Shown: piece by piece, positions 17,707-28,003 of the stretch
How positions within the stretch are numbered: the first letter of the stretch is position 1
Layout of the letters: every line of letters starts with the position of its first letter
NCBI GenBank assembly: GCA_013141015.1
Contig: JABFRT010000029.1
Coordinates: 1 to 64,000 of the forward strand
Reading direction: 5' to 3'
From: Hyphomicrobium sp.
Lineage (GTDB): Bacteria; Pseudomonadota; Alphaproteobacteria; Rhizobiales; Hyphomicrobiaceae
Length of the DNA: 64,000 bases
Notes under the pieces: model-generated
Told to the model about the DNA's origin: nothing
The model's database searches: none
The model's input: only the letters and a program-made list of their open reading frames with translations
Position numbers and translations under genes: made by a program

Positions 17707-17965
17707 CTTTGTGCCCCCATGCAATCAAAACGGCCGGTGTCTTGGTTCACCGAATTCAAAAGCCTGGCCTCTGAGACCGAGTGCTTGCGTCCGGTGCCAA
17801 CGCGGCGTGGGAACGCCTGATCAGATCCCGCATCGGCAAATCCGCCAAATAACCGAAAATCCCTGCTTCGCTGGTAATTAACCGGGGAACCTGCGATTGA
17901 GCCCGTTGACCGCCCGACAGCAAACAGCCAATGCTCTGCCAATCGCGATCACAGGGACAGCCGAC

Positions 17966-18520
17966 ATGACAATGCCCGTCAACACCCCGCTCAAGCGCTT
18001 TGCGGCATTCGCCCTATGTCTGAGCCTGACCGGCTGTGGCGCAAGCATACCTGGCCTATCGACCGGATCGCTTTTTGGCGGCAGCACCACCACCAAGACC
18101 GTGGACGCCGCGCCTCAGCCACCACCCAGCGACCCGACATCGCGCGCCATTCAGGTCGGCACCACCTCCGCCCGGGCCTTGAAGTGCGGCTTCAATTTCG
18201 ACCCTGTTAAGCTACGGACGCAATTTCTGGCGTCAGAATCGGCGGCCCTGACCAACGCCGACGAAGCGGCCAAACTCAGCAAGGTTTATGATGTCGGCTT
18301 TAACGGCATCTCCAAGGCGGTCGCCGGGAAGGACGAGGGCTATTGCAGCCAAGTCAAAACCACCAAGATCAAAGAGGCGCTGAACCGCCACCTCGCCGGG
18401 GATTACACGCCTTCAGCGCCTGAGCCGGCGGTCGAAGACGATGGTGGGTTGTTCGGAACTGTCGGGGGCACCAGCGACGGCGGCTACAAGGACAGCAACC
18501 CGCTGAGGCGGGACGAATAA
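17966..18520 (+). CDS. Putative lipoprotein
   Basis: 184 aa from the ATG at 17966, chosen because it puts the signal peptide at the N-terminus with AGGGACAG upstream; earlier TTG starts would bury it. A lipobox LTGC (Cys at about residue 26) predicts lipidation and membrane anchoring. A Ser/Thr/Pro linker follows, then a helical domain with two cysteines (KCGFNF and YCSQV) and a Gly/Asp-rich tail ending NPLRRDE. Family not recognised. The upstream 260 bases hold only the porin 3 terminator and an unremarkable leader. Confidence 0.7.
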   Translation: MTMPVNTPLKRFAAFALCLSLTGCGASIPGLSTGSLFGGSTTTKTVDAAPQPPPSDPTSRAIQVGTTSARALKCGFNFDPVKLRTQFLASESAALTNADEAAKLSKVYDVGFNGISKAVAGKDEGYCSQVKTTKIKEALNRHLAGDYTPSAPEPAVEDDGGLFGTVGGTSDGGYKDSNPLRRDE

Positions 18521-18553
18521 CCAGCAGTCCTCGTTTGCCGCTTTGAGCACCTC

Positions 18554-18919
18554 ATGCAACAGATCCTGTGGTTCGAACTGATCCTTAAAGCCGCCGCTGG
18601 CCTGACGCTTTTTCTCATTCCACTAACCTCGATCAAGATCACGGGAATGCAGCGGCCTGACACAGGCTTCTGGCCGCGTCTGCTCGGTGCGGTTGTCTTG
18701 GGCATTGCGGCGGCCGTATTCGTGACCCTCAATTTCCCTGACGCGCGGGGTGGGCTTGGGCCTGCCGGCTTAATCCCCATTAACCTTGCCGGCGCCATGG
18801 CAATGATCGCGCCGCTCATAATGGGAACGGCTGCCCCAACCCGGCGCGGCAGGCTGTTCATTTTGGCAAATGCCGTCGTGCTTCTGATCCTGGCTTTTCT
18901 GGAAATCGCCCATATTTGA
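18554..18919 (+). CDS. Hypothetical four-segment membrane protein
   Basis: 121 aa with four hydrophobic helices (about 5-22, 40-60, 74-90 and 100-119) and the motif RPDTGFWPRLLGAV between the first two. That motif is shared by small Hyphomicrobiales membrane proteins and faintly recalls TctB, the small subunit of tripartite tricarboxylate transporters, but no TctA or TctC gene is nearby, so I do not assign it. It starts 33 bases after the lipoprotein gene and may be cotranscribed. Confidence 0.6.
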   Translation: MQQILWFELILKAAAGLTLFLIPLTSIKITGMQRPDTGFWPRLLGAVVLGIAAAVFVTLNFPDARGGLGPAGLIPINLAGAMAMIAPLIMGTAAPTRRGRLFILANAVVLLILAFLEIAHI

Positions 18920-19025
18920 AGGGTGCGGATTTACCAGACGGCAATCGTAACCATGGCATACCGCTTGCTTTAACGAAGCCAGGGGCCGAACCGGTCCCAT
19001 TGGTTTTACTTGGCGTGAGTACGGT

Positions 19026-20276
19026 ATGATTGCCCAAGCCCGTTCGACAGAGACTGTCTTCTGCGCAGCGGCGGATGCCTGTACGCGCCCAGCCTTCAAA
19101 GCGAGCGCTAAGGTTGATAAAGCGCCTCTCGACTTCGCCCTGATTAGCGATCGTGCGTCATTCGATGCGCTTGAAACTGAGTGGAATGATCTGTTTGCGC
19201 GCTCAGGACTGCCGGCGCAGGTTTTCCAAACCTTCAATTGGAATTGGCACTGGGCCAATCACTATCTGGCCGGTGCGCCGGGCGGTATTGACGGATTGAA
19301 ACTCTCAATCGTGATTGCGCGGCGCAACGGACGGCTGATTATGATCTGGCCGTTGGTTGCTGAACGCGTGCGCGGCATTACCCAACTGTTCTGGATGGGT
19401 GAACCTGTCAGCCAATACGGCGACGTCATTATTGACGATTGTCCCGACGCGCTGGACGTTATGCGGGCCGGTTGGAACTTCCTCGCGTCACACGCCAAAG
19501 GCGACGTGGTCCGCCTGCGCCGCGTGCGCAGCGATGCAGCCGTTGCGCCGTTGATGAAAGAGATTGGCGCACGCATCGCCGACCGGCAGACCGCGCCCTA
19601 TATCGACTTGGCCAGCGCGCCGTCGTTTGCCAAATATGAAGAGCGCTACAGCAGCCACGCGCGTAAGAACCGCCGCCGTTTGAAACGCCGCCTTGAAGAA
19701 CGCGGACCGGTAGTGGTTGAGCGGCATTATGGCGGTCCTGAAGCCAGAGCACTGGCTGTCAAGGCGCTCGAACTCAAGGCCGGATGGTTGCGCCAGCGCG
19801 GATTGATTTCGCACGCCATTTCCGACGCGCGCATGAGCCGCTTCTTTGCCGATGCGGCAGGCGGCGAAGACAAGTCCACCAATTGCATCGTCTCGGTTCT
19901 CAAATCCAACGGCGAGGCGGCAGCCCTCGAAGTCGCATTCACCTGCAAAGGCCGGCTTGCCATGCACGTGATCGTCTATGATCTGAAATTCGAGAAGGCG
20001 GGCGCGGGCGTGCTGCTGATGGAGCAATGCCTCGCGGCTGGCTATAAGGATGGCCTTGGCGTCTACGACATGTTGGCGCCGGGCGACGGCTACAAGCTCG
20101 ATTGGGCCGATGGTTCAAGTGAAGTCTACGATTGGGTAAAGCCGCTGAGCCTCGCGGGCCACACCTACGCGCGCCTGTACCTTGGCTTGCTGCGCGGCCA
20201 CGCCAAAGCCGCACTGAAATCGATGCCGCAATCGCTGCGTAAATTGATTTCACGCGGTTATACGATGTCGCTGTAA
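19026..20276 (+). CDS. BioF2-like GNAT acetyltransferase (CelD/BcsL type)
   Basis: 416 aa. The fold is recognised from FALISDRASFDALETEWNDLF and VFQTFNWNWHWANHYL at the N-terminus and, in the second half, the KNRRRLKRRLEERG basic helix, AALEVAFTCKGRLAMHVIVYD, and the terminal GLGVYDMLAPGDGYKLDWADG. These are hallmarks of the Acetyltransf_6 (BioF2-like) domain found in proteins that modify surface polysaccharides or aminoacylate peptidoglycan precursors. Substrate is unknown, and no polysaccharide cluster is adjacent. It stands alone and is convergent with the ferredoxin reductase. Confidence 0.8.
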   Translation: MIAQARSTETVFCAAADACTRPAFKASAKVDKAPLDFALISDRASFDALETEWNDLFARSGLPAQVFQTFNWNWHWANHYLAGAPGGIDGLKLSIVIARRNGRLIMIWPLVAERVRGITQLFWMGEPVSQYGDVIIDDCPDALDVMRAGWNFLASHAKGDVVRLRRVRSDAAVAPLMKEIGARIADRQTAPYIDLASAPSFAKYEERYSSHARKNRRRLKRRLEERGPVVVERHYGGPEARALAVKALELKAGWLRQRGLISHAISDARMSRFFADAAGGEDKSTNCIVSVLKSNGEAAALEVAFTCKGRLAMHVIVYDLKFEKAGAGVLLMEQCLAAGYKDGLGVYDMLAPGDGYKLDWADGSSEVYDWVKPLSLAGHTYARLYLGLLRGHAKAALKSMPQSLRKLISRGYTMSL

Positions 20277-20301
20277 GCGCGGGCGCCACGCACCCGCCGC
20301 C

Positions 20302-21390
<1,089 letters not shown>

Positions 21391-21428
21391 TCAATGAGGT
21401 CTGTGTCGGCGCGCGCGCTGCGACCGGT

Positions 21429-21749
21429 TTAGAACTGCTTGGCGGGAAGGCGCACAACAAGGCCGTCGAGCGCGGCCGTCACCTTCATTTGGCAGCTGAG
21501 GCGGCTGCCTTCGCGCACGTCGAACGCAAAGTCGAGCATGTCTTCTTCCATGTCGGCGGGTTTACCCGTCGCCGCCCGCCACGCATCGTCAACGTAGACG
21601 TGGCACGTCGCGCAGGCGCAGGCGCCGCCGCATTCCGCCTCGATACCTTCAATGTTGTTGAGCTTGGCGGCTTCCATCACCGTCAACCCCGGCTCGGCAT
21701 TGACCGTCTGGCTGGTGCCGTCGGGCTGGATGAACGTGATCTTGGCCAT
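21429..21749 (-). CDS. Adrenodoxin-type [2Fe-2S] ferredoxin
   Basis: 106 aa from ATG 21749 ([11 protein letters not shown]); the open frame extends further but this start matches the family. The cluster ligands are CGGACACATC (C-x5-C-x2-C) with the fourth Cys in SRLSCQ. Such FdVI/FdxB ferredoxins carry single electrons to oxygenases or to Fe-S cluster assembly. Paired with the downstream reductase, it forms an NADPH to ferredoxin relay; the terminal acceptor is not visible here. Confidence 0.9.
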   Translation of the reverse strand: MAKITFIQPDGTSQTVNAEPGLTVMEAAKLNNIEGIEAECGGACACATCHVYVDDAWRAATGKPADMEEDMLDFAFDVREGSRLSCQMKVTAALDGLVVRLPAKQF

Positions 21750-22015
21750 GTCGTTTCGCTGAGCCCTGGTTGCTGCCATGTCTGCTGCCATGTGACTGGC
21801 ACGTGTGGTGGCGTGATTACTGCTGCGTGATGGGAGATCGTCCGCCCGCTGCCGCGAACGAACGGCCGGCCGCACGCTCTATAAAACCCAGCGCAGGAAT
21901 AGTCGGGCCAACGCCCGAATTCAAGCATGCCGCCGGGCAATGGCTGCTCGGCTGGCGCGCAGCAATGCCGCAGATCTGGCGTCGAATGGTAAATCGGGTT
22001 GGCGTCAGTCGCCGG

Positions 22016-22426
22016 TCAAGACGGCGTCGCGTAGGTCGCTTCAATGAACGCGCGCGCCTCTTCGGCGGCTTCTTCAATGCGTTCGACGGCCTGTGAGCAC
22101 ATCACCTGATTCTTCAAATTAAACTGGCGCTCGGCCAATTCGGCTAACCGCGCCACCCGCCAAGCGCCAACAGCCCTGCCTGAGCCTTTGAGAGTATGCG
22201 CGGCCATGCGCCAATCCTTGTCGGTCACGGCCTCGCTTAGCGCCTTAATGGTCTGCGGCAGCTGGCCCAGAAACAAGCCGAGAATTTCTTTCTCAAGCGC
22301 ATAGTCGCCCATTGTGTAGCGGCGCAAATGCTTGAGATCGACGGGCGCAACCTGCAAGGCCTCGCACGGCACGTTAGGGACCGGAATTTCGCTCTCGATG
22401 ACATTCATAAGCATTTGCAGACCCAT
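22016..22426 (-). CDS. Hpt-domain phosphotransfer protein
   Basis: 136 aa from ATG 22426; ATG codons at 22414 and 22408 are equally possible because none has a strong ribosome site. A single histidine phosphotransfer domain fills the protein: LRRYTMGDYALEKEILGLF, then AAHTLKGSGRAVGA with the phosphoacceptor His, then LAELAERQF. It would pass phosphate between a hybrid kinase and a response regulator. It is not ChpT, which has a different fold, so linking it to the CckA kinase in this window would be speculation. Confidence 0.82.
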   Translation of the reverse strand: MGLQMLMNVIESEIPVPNVPCEALQVAPVDLKHLRRYTMGDYALEKEILGLFLGQLPQTIKALSEAVTDKDWRMAAHTLKGSGRAVGAWRVARLAELAERQFNLKNQVMCSQAVERIEEAAEEARAFIEATYATPS

Positions 22427-22786
22427 CTGTCGCTCGAGGCCGCGCGGATGAGCACCGGCGCGTCCTGTTTCTTGACCGATAGTTGCACGCCGGAAATAAG
22501 TCCGCGTAAAGTCGGCCCCCCGGAATCTAGCGGTCTCGGAAAGAGTCCGGTAACTTAAGCCCATCGCGTGCCGCCCGGCGCCGGCGCCCCGGCCCAGCCA
22601 TGAATGTGCCGTATTTCAGTCGCAATTCCCGTAGCTTGAGAGAGTTGCATACCCCTCAAAATGGCATGAATGAATGCGAATTCGCGTTTGAGCGAACAGG
22701 CAAAATAGCCTAAGTTGACGTCCAGGGGACCCCACGATCCGCGAACCGGCCGCTCATGGCTGGCGACGCGTTGAGGGACGTGAGTG

Positions 22787-25270
22787 ATGGCTCAAGACCA
22801 GATTGCGAAGTTAATGGCGATTGCCGGCCGGACGCCGGGCGACGATACTGGCGCGCCTGCTGCCAGCGCCAATGGCAATGACAGCCAGCACGAAGCACCG
22901 CCGCCGTTGGCGCAAAAGGCTCCGGGCGCGGCGTCCTCCGTTGCCGTGCAAGTCGCCAACGATGCACCGGCCCGGCGCGTTGCGCGCCGCCGCCCCGCTG
23001 GTCCCGTGCGAGGAAAGATCGCTGCCAACGACGACGTGCCAAGCATCGGCGGCCTGATCTACGCACTTGAGCAAAAGCCCTCGACACGGATTTTCCGCAT
23101 TGCCACCATCTCCAGCATCATCTGGTCTGTGGTCGGCATCGCTTACGGCGCGTTTACGCTGGTGCCGCAGTGGTCGGCCGGCGCATCCGTTCTGACGCTG
23201 CTAATGCACCCGGTAACTTTCTACACCGCGACCGCCGTCGTGGTTCCGGTCGCCATTTTCTGGCTGCTGGCGCTGCTGAACTGGCACATTGCCTCGCTCG
23301 CTCTCAAGTCATCGACGATGACCGAAGTTGCCATCCGCTTGGCTGAGCCCGACCGGGCCGCCGAACAGTCAATTGCCAGCCTCGGGCAAGCCGTCCGCCG
23401 CCAAGTCTCGTTCATGAACGATGCCGTGTCGCGCGCCCTTGGCCGCGCCGGTGAACTTGAAGCTCTGGTCCACAATCAAGTTGCCGATCTCGAGCGCTCA
23501 TATGAGCAGAACGAGCGGCGCATCCGCGGCCTCATCCAAGAACTCACGGGTGAACGCCACGCGCTGTTGAACACCTCAGGCAGTGTCACCGATACGCTGA
23601 AGACGCTTGGCACCGAAATTCCGCAGTTGATTGAGAAGCTCTCGACGCAGCAGGTCACGCTGGCTGGCATCATCAAGGGCGCCGGCGAAAACCTCGCCAA
23701 TCTCGAGGGCTCGCTCGCCACCTCAACCGGCCGCTTCGAACACGCGCTTGGGTCGCGCACGCAGCAACTGCAAACTGTACTCGAAGACTACACGACCGCA
23801 TTCTCGTCGGCTCTTGGCGCGCGCACCGAGCAGATGCGCGTCGCCTTTGACAGCTATATGCAAACGCTGGATACCTCGCTCGGCAACCGCACCGAAAATC
23901 TGCAAACGGTTTTTGAAGAGTACGCCCGCGCCCTTGACACGACACTTGCCAATCGCGCCCAGGCCCTCGATATTCAGCTGATTGAACGGACCAAGTCGCT
24001 CGACGATGCGTTCCAGAAGCGCCTTGAATTGTTTGACGATCAGATCGTCCGTTCGACAACGGCGATCGACAGCACCGTCAGCGAAAAGGCAGCCCGCCTG
24101 ACCGACGCGCTCGACCTGCATGCGCGCACCTTCCAGGAAACGATGACGCGGCAGGCCGCAGACCTCGACGACTCTGTGATGAATGGCGTCAACGCCGTCC
24201 GCCGCACCTCAGAAAATATAACCCGCCAGACCATGAAGGCCATCGACGGGCTATCCCAGCAGTCGGGCATTCTGCAGAACGTCGCCGAAAATTTGTTCGC
24301 GCAGATCCACGGTGTGACCAACCGTTTCGAAGACCAGGGCCAGCACATCATGAAGGTCGCAGGCGACCTCAGCGATGCCAACTCCCGCATCGATACGACG
24401 CTGCAGTCGCGCCACGCAGATCTATCGCGGACACTCGACCGCTTGTCTGGCAAGGCCGACGAATTCGGCCGGACCATCGCCGACTACTCGACCAATCTTG
24501 AAGGCTCACTTTCGAACATCGAGATCCGCGCCAAGCAATTCGCCGATGATCTGCGCGACGGCACAGAGCAACGCTCGCGCACGCTGATGGCCGAACTTGA
24601 GCGCGTCAAATCGCAGACTGAAAGCGAGAGCGAGCGCACGCTCAATAGCCTGCGCCAGCGCTTCACAAGCGTCTCTGGCGAATTGACGTCTGAGTTTGAA
24701 TCACTCTCGACACGCTTGGCGTCAGCCTCTGACGAAACACGCTTGCGCGCCGCAGAAGCCGCCGAAACGCTGGCCCGTGAGCAAGCCCGCATCCGCGAGG
24801 AAGCGGCCCGCCTGCCAGCCAGCAGCCGCGAAACCGCCGACGCCATGCGCCGCGCGCTCAACGACCAATTGAAAGCGCTCGACAAACTTTCGCAAATTTC
24901 CGCCCGCGCGGTCCGCCAGCACGACATCGTTGAACCTGATATCGCGGTTAGCGCCGCACCCGCAAACTTGGCAATTTCCCGCCCCGTTGCGGCACTCTCA
25001 GCCCCTGTTGCGCAGCACGACACGCCGCCGTCACGCGGCCGGGGTGCAGGCGGCGACGGCCGGGACGGCTGGTCGCTCGGCGATCTGCTGGCGCGCGCTT
25101 CACACGATGAGGAAGCCCAGGCCGAGGCCCGTGCTCAGGCCGAAGCCCGTGCACAACTCGAAGCCCGTGCACAACTCGAAGCCCGTGCTCACAACTCGAA
25201 GCCCGTGCTCAGGCCGAGGCTGCCGCCGCGCACGCGCGCAGCGAACCCTTCCGTCTCGATGTCGCAGTGA
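22787..25270 (+). CDS. Large coiled-coil inner membrane protein, frameshifted near 3' end
   Basis: 827 codons as read. ATG 22787 has GAGGGA 8 bases upstream; a GTG directly before it is an alternative. A disordered Ala/Pro-rich start (about 1-85) leads to two membrane helices (about 100-125 and 143-165). About 550 residues of heptad-like coiled coil follow, rich in Gln, Thr, Ser and Arg, with internal repeats such as RTQQLQTVLEDYTTAF/RTEQMRVAFDSYMQ/RTENLQTVFEEYAR. Hyphomicrobiales proteins of this kind carry a further C-terminal domain that here lies in the +1 frame (25198-25578). The natural product would be about 929 aa. The topology suggests a polar or division-associated scaffold, but the role is not known. 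Confidence 0.8.
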   Translation: MAQDQIAKLMAIAGRTPGDDTGAPAASANGNDSQHEAPPPLAQKAPGAASSVAVQVANDAPARRVARRRPAGPVRGKIAANDDVPSIGGLIYALEQKPSTRIFRIATISSIIWSVVGIAYGAFTLVPQWSAGASVLTLLMHPVTFYTATAVVVPVAIFWLLALLNWHIASLALKSSTMTEVAIRLAEPDRAAEQSIASLGQAVRRQVSFMNDAVSRALGRAGELEALVHNQVADLERSYEQNERRIRGLIQELTGERHALLNTSGSVTDTLKTLGTEIPQLIEKLSTQQVTLAGIIKGAGENLANLEGSLATSTGRFEHALGSRTQQLQTVLEDYTTAFSSALGARTEQMRVAFDSYMQTLDTSLGNRTENLQTVFEEYARALDTTLANRAQALDIQLIERTKSLDDAFQKRLELFDDQIVRSTTAIDSTVSEKAARLTDALDLHARTFQETMTRQAADLDDSVMNGVNAVRRTSENITRQTMKAIDGLSQQSGILQNVAENLFAQIHGVTNRFEDQGQHIMKVAGDLSDANSRIDTTLQSRHADLSRTLDRLSGKADEFGRTIADYSTNLEGSLSNIEIRAKQFADDLRDGTEQRSRTLMAELERVKSQTESESERTLNSLRQRFTSVSGELTSEFESLSTRLASASDETRLRAAEAAETLAREQARIREEAARLPASSRETADAMRRALNDQLKALDKLSQISARAVRQHDIVEPDIAVSAAPANLAISRPVAALSAPVAQHDTPPSRGRGAGGDGRDGWSLGDLLARASHDEEAQAEARAQAEARAQLEARAQLEARAHNSKPVLRPRLPPRTRAANPSVSMSQ
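25124..25215 (+). repeat. 18-bp tandem repeat with a 20-bp faulty unit
   Basis: Five units of the form GARGCCCGTGCxCARxYC (encoding EARAQA/L) begin at 25124, 25142, 25160, 25178 and 25198. Four are 18 bp; the unit at 25178-25197 is 20 bp because it combines GTGCTCA with ACAACTC, adding two bases and switching the frame. Slippage or unequal exchange between units explains it. Confidence 0.9.
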
Positions 25271-25578
25271 TCTCCCGCGCCGTCGATCCGGCAACCGCAT
25301 CTGCCATCTGGAACCGGATTCGCGCCGGTCAGCGCAACGTCATGGTGCGCAGCATCTACTCACCCGAAGCGCGCGGCGCATTCGATCAGGTGGCCGCCCG
25401 CGTCAAAACAGACGCGGATCTGGCGCAGACCGTGGCCCGCTACCTTTCGGACTTCGAGCGCATCGTCAAAGAAGCGGACAGCCGCGATCCCAGCGGACGG
25501 TTGGCGCATACGCATCTGATTTCCGATACGGGCCGCGTTTATCTGTTTCTGGCTCACGCCAGTGGCCGCATAAGCTGA
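25198..25578 (+). pseudogene. C-terminal domain of the coiled-coil protein, out of frame
   Basis: From the last 18-bp unit onward the frame that continues the repeat (EARAQAEAAAAHARSEPF) runs open to 25578 and contains a compact domain: VISRAVDPATASAIWNRIR, VRSIYSPEARGAFDQV, LSDFERIVKEA and SDTGRVYLFLAHASGR. It has no convincing start of its own, and the fusion to the upstream protein is seamless if two bases are removed at about 25190. I read it as the detached end of the 22787 gene. Confidence 0.82.
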
Positions 25579-25638
25579 AGCTCCCAACAGCGGAGCGGTT
25601 TTCAACGCGAGCATGCCCGTGCCACCTGAGGCGCCCCT

Positions 25639-26625
25639 GTGACCGGCCATCGCCCTCTGCTGCAGATCACTGCGCGCCACGAAGTCTGGCCGCTGCGTGA
25701 GGCCTTCAAAATTTCACGCGGCACCAAGACCACGGCCAGCGTGATCGTCGTCACAGTGTCAGATGGCATGTGCAGCGGCCGGGGCGAAGCTGTCCCCTAT
25801 GCCCGCTACGGCGAAACCATCGCCCAATCGCTGGCGGCAATCTCCGCCCTCGGGCCGGTCGTTGACCGCCGGGAATTGGCCCAGCGCATGCGCCCGGGTG
25901 CAGCCCTCAACGCCATCGATTGCGCGCTCTGGGATTTCGAAGCAAAACGCCAAGACACCACGGCGTCCGCGCTTGCCGGATGCGCGCTTATGAAGCCCGT
26001 GGTCACGGCCTTCACGCTCAGCCTCGACACGCCTGACGCGATGGCCGAAAAGGCGCGCGCCGCGGCCAATCTTCCACTCCTGAAACTCAAACTCGGCGGC
26101 GCAGGCGACGCGGCCCGCATGCAGGCCGTGCGCGCGGCGCGGCCCGACGCGCGGCTGATCGCTGACGCCAATGAAGCCTGGACGCCCGCCATGCTGCCGG
26201 ACCTGATGGCGCAAGCCGCACGGTTGAAGTTCGAAACCATCGAACAACCCTTACCGGAAACCGCCGACGAAGCGCTGCGCGGCGCGCGCTGGCCTGTGCC
26301 CATATGCGCTGACGAAAGCATTCACACCGCAGCCGGTCTGCCGCGGTTGATCGGCCTTTATGATGCGATCAACATCAAACTCGACAAGGCCGGCGGTTTG
26401 ACCGGCGCGCTTGAGCTCCACCGCGCGGCACGCGCCGCCGGCATCAAGATCATGGTCGGCTCGATGGTCGCCACGTCGTTGGCGGTCGCACCCGCGATGA
26501 TCTTAGCGCAAGACGCGGAGTGGACCGATCTCGACGGGCCGCTGCTGTTGGCCAACGACCGCGCCGATGGCATCGCGATCAGCAACGGCGTGATGTCACC
26601 GCCGGGTCCAGCACTCTGGGGCTAA
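25639..26625 (+). CDS. L-Ala-D/L-Glu (dipeptide) epimerase, enolase superfamily
   Basis: 328 aa with GTG start. An enolase-superfamily epimerase that interconverts L-Ala-D-Glu and L-Ala-L-Glu for murein peptide recycling. Visible are the capping segment EAVPYARYGET, the catalytic Lys pair in LLKLKLG (KxK), the metal ligands DAN, E in IEQPLP and D in CADESIH, and the second catalytic Lys in NIKLDKAGG. The set is complete, so the enzyme should be active. Its 3' end overlaps the convergent MFS gene by 4 bases. Specificity within muconate-cycloisomerase relatives is inferred. Confidence 0.88.
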   Translation: MTGHRPLLQITARHEVWPLREAFKISRGTKTTASVIVVTVSDGMCSGRGEAVPYARYGETIAQSLAAISALGPVVDRRELAQRMRPGAALNAIDCALWDFEAKRQDTTASALAGCALMKPVVTAFTLSLDTPDAMAEKARAAANLPLLKLKLGGAGDAARMQAVRAARPDARLIADANEAWTPAMLPDLMAQAARLKFETIEQPLPETADEALRGARWPVPICADESIHTAAGLPRLIGLYDAINIKLDKAGGLTGALELHRAARAAGIKIMVGSMVATSLAVAPAMILAQDAEWTDLDGPLLLANDRADGIAISNGVMSPPGPALWG

Positions 26626-27851
26626 GCCTTGCGAGCAGCCGCCGGTTCTGCACGGCGCTCATCAAACAGTGGTTCGCCGGCCCACACGCGGCCCAGTTGC
26701 ATTGACGCAAACAGCGCCGCAACAGCTATCCCGGTCATCGCGAAATAAGATGCCCCGCCGTGGCGCGCATAAAGCCAGCCAGCAATCAGCGTCGCGACAC
26801 CCATCGCCAGTCCGGCCGCAACAGTCGCGTATAGCGCTTGCGCGCTGCCGGCCGCGCGGACCGGCACCGCCTTGCCGATGAAGTGGATCGCGCCGATGTG
26901 CGATGCGCCGTAGGTCACGCCATGCAGGATCTGCAGCGGTATCAGCGCCCCGAGGCCTGGATCGAAGCCCATTGCGATCCAGCGGACAATGGATAGAGCC
27001 GCGCCCGCCGCCAGCAAACGGACGGCGCCAAAGGTGTTGACCAGCCATCCCGATACCGCGAACAACGCGACTTCGGCAAATACGCCGATGGCCCATAGCG
27101 CCCCAATCCACCCACCGCTCAAGCCCTGCTTCTGCCAGATCAGCGTGCCGAAGGTCATGAAGGTCGCGTGTGCCGCCTGCACGCCGCCCGACGCACAGAG
27201 AAATGCCACGAATGCCGGTTGGCGCAACAGCATCAAAGGTTCTTCGGCCTTCCACCACGGCGCGCGGTTTTCATCTGCCGCGTCGGTGGCCAGCGCCTCG
27301 CGCGGCAGCACATGGGCGGCGATCACTGTCAGCGCGCAGCCGCCGGCCACCAGCCAGATGCCCGCCGCGCTACCCCATAGAGAAATCGCAAATCCGCCGA
27401 GAAAGCTGGCCGCCACGAACGTCAGCGATCCCCACAACCGCATCCGGCCATAGTCGAGCCCAGCGTGGCGGACACCTGAAACCGCAACCGTCTCCGTCAA
27501 CGGCATGATGGTCGAGAACGTTACGATCAAAGGCACAGCCAGCAGCAGGATCGGCCAAAAGCCGTAAGCTTGGCTGAGCGCCAGCACCACGGCGAGACTG
27601 GCCCACGCGAGCGCGATCAGCATGATACGGTGGCGTCCGGTACGATCTGCGGCCATAGCCACGCCGGGCGTGATCAGCAGCCGCAGGAAGAACGGCGCCG
27701 CCATGACGGTGCTGATCTCAGACGCCGACAACCCGCGGCCATCCAGCCAGACCGGCGTATAGGGAACGTGCATGCCGTAGACGACGAACAGCGCGCCATA
27801 AAACAGCGCGACCCGCGTCCCGAACGCCCGCGCCCGCCGTGCCGCTTCCAT
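26622..27851 (-). CDS. MFS transporter, MFS_1_like / HcaT-type
   Basis: 409 aa from ATG 27851 (MEAARRARAFGTR); upstream codons in the same frame lack family similarity. Twelve membrane segments are recognisable, with the family entry ALFYGALFVVYGMHVPYTPVWLDGRGLSA split over two helices, the loop AADRTGRHR between helices 2 and 3, and the lumenal LWGSLTFVAASFLGG. It belongs to the PPP/HcaT-like branch, whose substrates include aromatic acids or nucleoside-like compounds. The actual cargo cannot be read from sequence. It is convergent with the epimerase gene. Confidence 0.82.
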   Translation of the reverse strand: MEAARRARAFGTRVALFYGALFVVYGMHVPYTPVWLDGRGLSASEISTVMAAPFFLRLLITPGVAMAADRTGRHRIMLIALAWASLAVVLALSQAYGFWPILLLAVPLIVTFSTIMPLTETVAVSGVRHAGLDYGRMRLWGSLTFVAASFLGGFAISLWGSAAGIWLVAGGCALTVIAAHVLPREALATDAADENRAPWWKAEEPLMLLRQPAFVAFLCASGGVQAAHATFMTFGTLIWQKQGLSGGWIGALWAIGVFAEVALFAVSGWLVNTFGAVRLLAAGAALSIVRWIAMGFDPGLGALIPLQILHGVTYGASHIGAIHFIGKAVPVRAAGSAQALYATVAAGLAMGVATLIAGWLYARHGGASYFAMTGIAVAALFASMQLGRVWAGEPLFDERRAEPAAARKA

Positions 27852-28003
27852 GTCCCAGCCCCGCTGCAGATTGCAAATTAGGTTGTATCCCGCCACTCAC
27901 CTAACCTGCCCGGGCCCCGCTGTCCGATGCCATAAAGAGTCACCTCGTCATTACCTCGCATCCGGCCCTAAAGACCCTTGGCGACAGGACCAGCGAATCA
28001 CGT

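Noticed and set aside
16378-17724. 448-codon open frame on the minus strand opposite porin 3
   Set aside because: It is the codon-shadow of a highly biased, GC-rich gene; its product is arginine- and valine-rich with no family character, and porin 3 has a signal peptide and terminal Phe.
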